DNA of 64,000 nt from Nipponacmea schrenckii (Eukaryota; Mollusca; Gastropoda; Lottiidae). Below, in pieces: positions 56,560 through 64,000 of the stretch. Numbering within the stretch: position 1 is the first letter of the stretch; every line of letters starts with the position of its first letter. The stretch spans positions 23,643,976-23,707,975 of the forward strand of contig JAUJPP010000012.1 in the NCBI GenBank assembly GCA_030562195.1. The letters run 5' to 3'. Below the pieces are notes generated by a model. The model worked only from the letters and a program-made list of their open reading frames with translations, was not told the DNA's origin and searched no databases. The position numbers and the translations under genes are program-made.

Positions 56560-58089
56560 TTAAACAGGATCCAGAGGATTGGGGGTCACATTCTGAACCG
56601 CAGTCAGGGAGGTATCATTTTGAAAATGATGATAAATCATTGACATAATTTGTTGGGTATTTTTCACTCTATTAGTCAAACGATTAGAATACGTTAACAT
56701 AATGTCATCCCGCATTGTCGGAAAACACTCCATTGATTGGTCGAAATGAGAGTCACATGGTCTGTAATGGTGTATTAACGCAATTTCAGGGTCAATGTTT
56801 ATAGATTTGAACTTTTTATGGAGCGGTTTACTCAAGTGATGAATTCCAAGTTCAAACACTCTTTCTGGGCGAACTACCACCTTTGATCTGACGTCACTTG
56901 TATCTACCGTTCGTTCTTGAAGTTGTAAAAACTGAATACTTTGGTCCAAGTTGGATGGTAAATTCGGATCAAAAAAAGCACTTTGAAATGAAATGGCAGC
57001 TTTCTTAAATTTAAACTCACTTTCGATTTTTTGTAACATTTGTGTCCACGAAAATCTTGTCCTTGGCACGAGAATTTCGTCCCAATCTAAGAATATTAGA
57101 TATTTGAATCTGTTCATGTGTGTAAAAAGGCAATCTTGAATGGCAAGAAGTTGTCCTTTGTTCCAAATATCGTGATCCTGAATGGCACTTGGCAGACTCC
57201 AATCTTTCAACACAACGTCACCTATATTGGCGTAGTAATTGAGTAAAATGTCTGTATTTTTGGACACGTTGCTTTTATACACAAAAAAGTTGGAGGCATT
57301 GAGAATTTTCGCCAGCTCGATGAATTGGATAATCTTAGAACTGCTTATATCTCCATACAAGGGAGGTAAGCAGACACCAATAGCATTCCATGAGTTATTT
57401 CTGTGATTATGTAGAGGTGCTAGGTTGAAGATGTGGTAGTTTGAGTTTGTGTTGCGTTCTTGGTCTTCGTCCATTATGGACAAGATCACTTCGTTCGGAA
57501 TTCCATTCATGTGTTGAGGGATGGAACAAGAATAAATAAACCCACCGTAAACTTTCCCGTGATTTTCACACATTTCATATTTTTCCGTGTAAGTCAAATA
57601 ATATTTTTCATTCTCCTCGAACAGACACACTAGACTATCTGGGTCTTTCAGTTTTTGTAGCGCCAGAATTCTTATCATAGGATATCCGTCGGGACGGTGA
57701 TCCAGAAACGATCCAAAGACATAAATTCCTTCAATCTGTCTGAAACGACTCGGAAGATGTTTCAAATGCTCCATGGAGTTTTCGATATCGCTTAGCAACT
57801 TGGCGTTGACCAAATTATCAATAGAACGTTTACTGAGAACCTCACGCTCAGCGATTTTAGTCACGATGATGTCCTCGTGTACGGAATACTTCATTAACGG
57901 CAAGTCGTCATCGGTCAGTTCTAGGGTATGATCGCTGTCCACTGATTGGTCAGTCATGGGTTGAGAAATGATCAGCAACACTATCATCAGATGGAGAAAT
58001 AATCCAAAAAAGAAATAGTATTTGTATTGTTTCATGGTGCTGAGACAGGTATCCCAGACACGGAATGAACTATTAACTGGCGTTGGCAT
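56560..58089 (-). CDS. Glycosyltransferase family 92 (DUF23) protein
   Basis: A 509-residue type II membrane protein, expected in the Golgi. Characterised GT92 members (e.g. C. elegans GALT-1) add galactose to fucose on N-glycan cores; the acceptor here is unknown. A short basic cytoplasmic end is followed by a membrane anchor at about residues 24-42 (YYFFFGLFLHLMIVLLIIS). The catalytic region is about 235-480 with AIGVCLPPLYGD, NASNFFVYKSNVS, GDVVLKDWSLP, WNKGQLLAIQDCL and the metal-binding YLIFLDWDEILVPR (DWDE at 335-338); IALIHHYRPC comes near the end. N-glycosylation sequons NAS and NVS are present. The CDS is a single exon. The acceptor AATTTCAG ends two bases before the ATG, so a separate leader exon must exist. 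It lies antisense within the inferred PCCB intron. Confidence 0.9.
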   Translation of the reverse strand: MPTPVNSSFRVWDTCLSTMKQYKYYFFFGLFLHLMIVLLIISQPMTDQSVDSDHTLELTDDDLPLMKYSVHEDIIVTKIAEREVLSKRSIDNLVNAKLLSDIENSMEHLKHLPSRFRQIEGIYVFGSFLDHRPDGYPMIRILALQKLKDPDSLVCLFEENEKYYLTYTEKYEMCENHGKVYGGFIYSCSIPQHMNGIPNEVILSIMDEDQERNTNSNYHIFNLAPLHNHRNNSWNAIGVCLPPLYGDISSSKIIQFIELAKILNASNFFVYKSNVSKNTDILLNYYANIGDVVLKDWSLPSAIQDHDIWNKGQLLAIQDCLFTHMNRFKYLIFLDWDEILVPRTRFSWTQMLQKIESEFKFKKAAISFQSAFFDPNLPSNLDQSIQFLQLQERTVDTSDVRSKVVVRPERVFELGIHHLSKPLHKKFKSINIDPEIALIHHYRPCDSHFDQSMECFPTMRDDIMLTYSNRLTNRVKNTQQIMSMIYHHFQNDTSLTAVQNVTPNPLDPV

Positions 58090-58429
58090 TCCTGAAATTA
58101 ACGTCTTCGTACCGTTTTCAAAACTTTGTAGAATCGGATAAATACTGTCTCCATATCAGCTTCTTCAGTAAATCAAAAGCCTGAAAGAAGTAAAAATATC
58201 AATGATTGAGCAAAATTGATATCTGGTTCAATTTTAAAATAACTGTTTCAGAAACTGTGCCAATATTCCTTAAAGAAAGTTTAATTAGAACATTCTAGAG
58301 ATATTTGTAGGGTGTAAATGTCAGTTGTTCAGCTGGTTTATTAATTATATATGTCACTAGAAATATTCTGATTTAATTTACATTCATTGCCTATTTATTT
58401 ATTTGTATAACTTTTCCTGAAATTTGTAT

Positions 58430-58730
58430 GATCATATGCGTAGAAATGACATTGCAGTGTGCAATGAGGGAAATTTTGCCAGGACAATTGCATTAGCCAT
58501 GCGATTTCCAACTGTCAAAGGATCTTTTATGTGCACAGCCTGTGGCACACAGGGCCTCGGTTTATTGTCCCATCAGATGCTTTTTCCATGTCAGTCCCAA
58601 CTTGCATCTCTGACAAGGGGAAACCGGGCTGAAAAATCTGAAAGTTAATCTTGACCTTTGTTGGAATTGTACCTTGTACCGTCATATTAGCAAGCAAGCA
58701 TCTAACTCACTGAGCCACTGCGGCTCCTTC
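58430..58730 (-). repeat. SINE-A, nearly full length, antisense
   Basis: GTGTGCAATGAGGGAAATTT to the complete head (AGCAAGCATCTAACTCACTG / AGCCACTGCGGC); only the tail is shortened. Confidence 0.85.
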
Positions 58731-59261
58731 AAATTGAAAAATTTACTATCCTGTTGATTTGAAACTATCATGAACATCATTAAAATTATTGATATATTTC
58801 ATTATTTATGAGGTTACAGAAGTGAAAGGATGGAACTCCCTGACAGGGAAGATGATTCCAATGTACACTTCAGTAAAACGAGATAAAACACATTCTAAGA
58901 ATTCCAGACCTGTTATCTGGAATCGTGTCTGATTTTTATTATATAATTCCGTTGAAGCAGATTGTATAATACAAGTAGAAATTTGAGTTTGTTTAGTCTG
59001 ATAGGGAAGCAGGTTAGGTTATAAGCCAGCAGGAGATAGGTATTATTGTCCGTGTACTGAAAGGTTAATAGATGTAATTGTCCTTCAAGTTCTATAAACA
59101 AATATCTTGGATGTCTTGTAAAAATCAATGATAATAATCTATTTTTGTATGATGCATTACACAAAAGTTCGTATACACCAGACCAGTATAAAGTGTTTTG
59201 CTTTCAGTCCGGACCAGGCCGAGATAAAATCAAGTGTGTTCCAAAATAATATTTTAACAGA

Positions 59262-59540
59262 TTGACAAGCGAACTTACTTGGTGTTATTAAATAACTGAA
59301 TTTCATTTAAAATCTAGAAATCTCACAAAACTAGGTAATTATTGAAAAATGCTAAATCAATTTATTAACTTCTTTCAATAATCAATTTCACTTTTATGAA
59401 TAATTACTAAGTTTTTGGGATTTATCAGATTATATAAGGATTCTGTTATGTTATTTATGGCAGCAGGCTTATCTACTGATGAATATATTTATATCAAATT
59501 TTAAATTTTATATTCATTCTAAGACGCAGTATTCCTTTAA
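59262..59540. mobile_element. Foldback MITE copy 8 (left-truncated)
   Basis: Starts within the left arm (GCGAACTTACTTGGTGTTAT) and ends with TTCATTCTAAGACGCAGTAT / TCCTTTAA. Confidence 0.8.
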
Positions 59541-60809
59541 TAACAATTGGCACTGCTTTATAAATATAAATTTAAGCTAATACACATAAAAGAAGAAAGA
59601 AGATAGAAAACTAGACACTGCCCAAATAAACAAATCTAAATAGAAATCTACAAGTTAATCAGATTAATCAGGGGAAATAAAATGGTAGTTAGAGCAAGAT
59701 AAAGAGGTCAATTAGGAGAAAATAGCTCAATATTTAGACTTGAATGGCCATTAACACTAAGGTGATAGCAGTAGTACCATGAAATAGTCATTTGGTATAG
59801 AGTAGTGTAGAGTGGAATAGTCACTTTTACCAACAGACTATTTACAATGCTTGTAACAGCTGTTAGTGATGGTCGAGACTGGTCTACTATCTACTACTGT
59901 TCATTAGAATGACTGATATAATTAGTACAAATAGTATTTTATAGGTAGGCCATTAGACTATAACCCTGTTTACACTACAAAATTTATCCGTTCTCGGAAC
60001 GATTCTCAGAACAGTACCGATGAAGTTTGTGTTATGTAAATGGTTCTCATGTAAATGGTTCTCAAAACAGATCCAATTCTGGCTCACCTCAAAAAGGTGT
60101 TCTCTGAACGGTTCTCAGATTAGACTCGATAAATCGTTGTAGCTTAAACGAAGTGTGCAAAGAACGGGTTACTCATGCTCATTTAAAGGACCTTCACCTT
60201 TGGAGCCCTTTTTGTTTTCATCCGGTTACTTCGTGTGGCATATTCTATATTTTACTCTTGAAGCCTCGGTGGCTCAGTGAGGTTGCCTGAGGGGAAGGGG
60301 GGAACGACTGTGTCGTCTGCTGTGGCCAGCGTTATACTGTACTGAAAGAAGTATACAGAGTTTACAGTGATCAAATGAGGTTAAGAGGATGTTAAAGAGC
60401 TCTAATTCTAATCAAATAAATAAAACTTCTACAATTGTAGTCTCAATAAATACCGAAACTAAAATAGCCGTCTGTTAATTTGCTTTTACAGTTACCTCCC
60501 TTTAAGATATAAGTAAATAAATTGCTTCCTAATTCAATTGGTATCAAGTAACGAAAGAAAAATGTAACAAAATAAAAGTAAAATGTGAGCCAGAATGGTA
60601 ATTATGTTGTATAGAAGAGAATGTATTTTAACAGGAAGCCGTCTGTCTCTATCTCAACCGTCTGTTTCACTTTGCTAGGAAATAAATAAATACACAGCTT
60701 GACTCAGTCCATATCAACTTCAGGAAATTATTTTGAAAAGTTAAGATATTTCTTGAGATAATTTAGTTCGAAGTCATATTTGCAAATTACAAGACCAAAC
60801 TGTAAATGT

Positions 60810-61055
60810 AAGTCTTACATCCTACATTCTCCTGCACCTAATGGGTAATGAAGATGAGCAATGCCATGCAGTGTGCAATGAGGGAAATTTTGACAGGACA
60901 GCCTTCTTTTTGTGATTTCCAACTGTTGATTATCTAATTCAAACAGACTTGTTCACTGAACCAGGCTGAAAAATGCAAAAGTTCATCTCGACCTTTGCCA
61001 GGATTGATCCCTGGACCCTCAGGTTAATGAGCAAGCCTCTAACTGTGCCAGCTTT
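60810..61055 (-). repeat. SINE-A, antisense, internally shortened
   Basis: Tail CTTACATCCTACATTCTCCT, body CAGTGTGCAATGAGGGAAAT, head GATTGATCCCTGGACCCTCA / GGTTAATGAGCAAGCCTCTA. Confidence 0.75.
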
Positions 61056-61267
61056 CACAGTTCTAATGAATAATATAGATAAGTGAAGATGATTTTCTAA
61101 CTACAGAACAGTGGGTTTAAGTTAGTACTGCTAAAATTATTATTTGATTAAATATATATTTATCTTAGACACTATATTTATTATCAGAAAAATCATGTGG
61201 TAATCATCAGGCACCAGATTTGTGAGGTTCTATATCATAGTCAGTTAGAGCCTTGGTATTTAAATCA

Positions 61268-61593
61268 TGTCATTTGTTTCGTTACGTCGAGCAAATGATG
61301 GCTGAAGGTTCCGAACGCAACCAGAGTGTGAAAGTCCAATGACCTTGAATAAATCTTCTTCACATAATTCCAGTCTACCCAGCTGTAAACGGGTACGGAT
61401 AATCCAAGAAAGATCAATGCCAAGATGTTTGACCAAGGACCAGCTGATAGAAAGGATCCTTAACTGTGAACCTAATATGTTATCCTTGTAAAATCAATAC
61501 CAAGAGGTTTGATCAAGGACCAGCTGGTTGAAAGGATCCTTGATTGTGAACCTAAGATGTTACCCTTGTAAAATATAGTTCTTTCTTTCTAAG
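61268..61593 (+). repeat. SINE-B, longest copy, with duplicated tail half
   Basis: Possible tRNA-related head (TTCGTTACGTCGAGCAAATG, AAGGTTCCGAACGC), middle ACCCAGCTGTAAACGGGTAC, then two copies of AGGACCAGCTGATAGAAAGG / ATCCTTAACTGTGAACC and a TTCTTTCTTTCT end. Confidence 0.7.
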
Positions 61594-61636
61594 TTCACAT
61601 TTCATACACAGAACATAAAAGAATAACATACCCTAC

Positions 61637-61798
61637 CTCTTGATAAACCTGCACACAAACACTTCCTCCATATTTTAATAGTCGAAGACTATCCATATTG
61701 AAACTATGATTATGATTCAAATTCCAACCGAGCCATTTTTCTCTGAGACTAGACCCGACGATGTAATATTGAGTTAATGTTATTCCAGTGAAAATCAA
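61637..61798 (-). other. Candidate leader exon, possibly of GT92
   Basis: Ends at a donor (CAAGAG|GTAGGG), follows a CT-rich tract (TTTCTCTCGCTCTTTCTTTC) that could serve as initiator, and lies upstream of GT92 on the same strand. Its short ORF has no recognised motif. Confidence 0.2.
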
Positions 61799-62528
61799 TG
61801 TAAGAAATGATACAAGAGTAGAAGTAGAAAGAAAGAGCGAGAGAAACGTACTTGTGTTGGTGTGTGTAAGCTGTTAGTACACTGATATTGATTGAAGTGT
61901 GTGTGCTACAGAATGGAATGGAATCAAAATGAATAGAATGACTACTGTAGAAATAAGTTCATGAAAAGTTAACTTGATGGCAGGAACATTAGACTATGTC
62001 CTTGTGTATTTGGCCTAACTCTGCCCCATGTTGCAGTAAAAAAAAAGCGTAATCTACTGTACTATATTTCCAAGGAGATAACGCTAAAATATTCCAATAT
62101 TATTCATTTTAAAAAAAAATACACACTTTTAAAGTAAGATGCCAGTCTTCATTAGTCCATTAGATGCAGAAGAGTAGGATGTAAAACTCCATTGGTTTTA
62201 TTTGTTGTGTGAAAGGAAGATCAATATTTACAAAATTTCAAAACTTTACCATGAAGAAAATTTTAAAAGACAATTCCCCAGAATCTTTCAAGAAGATATA
62301 ATAGGAAACATATGACAGGCAAGGGGCTAATACAGTTCTATCAGACAGAAAGACTTCTGAAGGTTCTTCATGCTCACTTGAATAAGATACTAGATTACAT
62401 TCTAAAAGACAGGACCACCCTCTAGGAGAATCTTCAACCCTATTATTATGTCACATCAAAAATAAAGATTGTTTGCTGATTTATTGAAAACATATTGGCT
62501 CAAATTAACTCTTTGGGAAAACCCTGTT

Positions 62529-62867
62529 TTAAAGTGATACTGGGTCTTAGAATGAACATAAAATTTAAACTTGGTCAATAAGAGTATATATTCATCAGTA
62601 GAAAATACCTGCTGCCATAAATAACATAACAGAATCCTTATATAATCTGATAAATCAAAAAATTTGATAATAATCCATTGTAATAGAGTTGATTATTGAA
62701 AAATGCTAAAAAATTTAATGAGCGTTTGTTAAGAATTATTTAGTTTTGTGAGTTTTCCAGATTTTTAAGGAATTCTGTTACTTTATAACACCAGGTAAGT
62801 TCACTGATGAATATATACTCATATTGACCATTCTTGATAACTTTCTAAGCCTTGGTATCCCTTTAAA
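62529..62867. mobile_element. Foldback MITE copy 9 (full length)
   Basis: TTAAAGTGATACTGGGTCTT ... AAGCCTTGGTATCCCTTTAA. The right arm carries ACACCAGGTAAGTTCAC. Confidence 0.85.
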
Positions 62868-62869
62868 CA

Positions 62870-63745
62870 ATTGAACTAAATGGTTCTCATCAGATTCTTT
62901 AGAAAAAGATTTTAAAACTGCAGACAGGTGTCGGATTGAAGCCTTTCATTATTATAAATTTTATTATAAAATATAAAAAACAGATGGTACAGGCCATATA
63001 GTTTACTTTTAAATACCTGGCTGTTTCCATTAATATTGGAATCTTTGGTGTTTGAATGAAAATTTCTTGTACTTGATGCCTGTTCATGAAGATTTACTTC
63101 AGTTTGTAAAGTGTATTAGATTTGAAGTTTCAGAATTCTTAGAATTATATTATATTCAAAATTGCTCAATAAAAAAAATCAATAAAACCTATGATAATTT
63201 TCGAAATTATTTAGAAAAGGAAATTTCACCTTCTAATTAAAATCAGTAATTACTTAACCTCTTAACTGACAGAACTTGATTTGATTAGGTTGAATGAAAG
63301 TTTAGATTCGCATGGAGTGAAATATCAACAATAAACACAGTAGATACTAAATCAAGTAGCACCAATTGACCAAAACACCAATGTCAGATATCAAAATCTA
63401 GTAACCTTTATTTATCAGGCAGATCTACTAATAATACTATAGTATATAAATATTTGGATAACACTAAACAATTAACACACAACTTATCTGGCGTTATCTA
63501 GAGTTGATTTATTAACCATCATTTATCACTTGTTGCCATCTGACTAATAAAATCAGGGATAGTTTTATTGCTGGCTTTAATTTCACAATAGAATAGATTA
63601 CGGTACTTGATGGCATGAACATAGAACTGTCCATCTAAAACCTATTTACACTACAAAATTTATTCATTCTCAGAACAGGTTCTCAGGATGGTGCCGATGA
63701 ATTCTGTGAAACGGTCAAGCGTTCTCAAAAGGTTCTAATTCTGCA
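62870..63745. other. Intergenic or intronic, no gene seen
   Basis: AT-rich with short ORFs lacking motifs. It ends with a second copy of the TTTACACTACAAAATTTATT element (63632-63745). Confidence 0.45.
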
Positions 63746-63749
63746 CTAC

Positions 63750-64000
63750 CTCGCTATTTCCATGTCAGTCCCCAAGACCTGTATCACTGACAAGGGGAAA
63801 CTGGTTTAAAATTCTGAAGTTTATCTCGACCTCTGCTAGGATTGAATCCTGGATCTCCAGGTTCTCCAGGTTAGAGAGAAAGCATGTAACTCACCACGGC
63901 TCTCTACTGATAGGATTGAAGTATTATCTCAACCTATGCAAGGATTGAACCCTGGATCTTCAGGTTAGTGAGCAAGCATCTAACTCACTGAGCCACCACA
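63750..64000 (-). repeat. SINE-A head halves, antisense, tandem pair
   Basis: CATGTCAGTCCCCAAGACCT ... GGATTGAATCCTGGATCTCC ... CACCACGGCTC, followed by a second head (AAGGATTGAACCCTGGATCT, GCAAGCATCTAACTCACTGA / GCCACCA) running to the window edge. Confidence 0.8.

Larger units (their letters stand above)
58731..61265. other. Upstream of GT92, no gene seen
   Basis: MITE at 59262-59540, a CTGTTTACACTACAAAATTT element at 59960-60180 (second copy at 63632-63745), a SINE-A head scrap at 60260, and SINE-A at 60810-61055. Otherwise AT-rich. Confidence 0.45.

Noticed and set aside
58424..58648. 74-residue plus-strand ORF with cysteines
   Set aside because: It is the translation of an antisense SINE-A copy.

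Overview
The window is animal nuclear DNA, not prokaryotic. It is AT-rich, coding exons are short with GT..AG introns in consistent phase, and about half of the sequence is dispersed or tandem repeat. The proteins point to a protostome, most likely a lophotrochozoan and plausibly a marine gastropod: a three-CH filamin of the Jitterbug type, a GT92 glycosyltransferase, and intron-rich RCBTB and PCCB orthologues. The mollusc assignment is inference.

Six genes can be supported. (1) On the minus strand, 434-15930, is the 5' part of a filamin-type actin cross-linker. Nineteen exons join in one frame to give three calponin-homology domains and seven filamin repeats plus part of an eighth. The gene runs off the left edge. 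(2) Divergent from it on the plus strand, 17704-19450, is a small C2-domain protein with a TATA box, a 5' UTR exon and a single coding exon. (3) On the minus strand, 24188-26704, is a five-exon, 238-residue secreted Ly6/uPAR three-finger protein with a predicted GPI tail. (4) On the minus strand, 39066-47980, is a 14-exon RCC1-BTB protein (RCBTB1/2 type). (5) Divergent from that, 49083-52450 on the plus strand, are the first eight exons of mitochondrial propionyl-CoA carboxylase beta (PCCB). The rest of PCCB lies beyond the right edge. (6) On the minus strand, 56560-58089, is an uninterrupted GT92 (DUF23) glycosyltransferase, apparently nested inside a PCCB intron of more than 11.5 kb.

The rest is repeat. 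A tRNA-headed SINE (here SINE-A) occurs in dozens of copies and fragments, and both its tail and its A-box head have been amplified separately into tandem arrays. A second element (SINE-B) ends in a TTTC-rich tail. A foldback MITE of about 350 bp occurs nine times. A Helentron/pearl-like element has 66-bp core repeats. There are several satellites with 20-, 22-, 47-, 57-, 66-, 69-, 70- and 86-bp units, and two very long hairpins, one a perfect 104-bp palindrome.

The most unusual feature is intron 4 of the RCBTB gene. It begins with about ten 22-bp copies of its own exon/intron junction, each with a GTAAGT-type donor, and ends with about 35 47-bp copies of its own intron/exon junction, each with an acceptor and the first codons of exon 5. 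Exon 5 itself is out of frame here and lies in a stretch with signs of consensus base loss. Genes 1/2 and 4/5 are divergent pairs. The genes have no obvious common pathway: they cover cytoskeleton, membrane or vesicle binding, cell surface, ubiquitin-adaptor-like function, mitochondrial metabolism and Golgi glycosylation.
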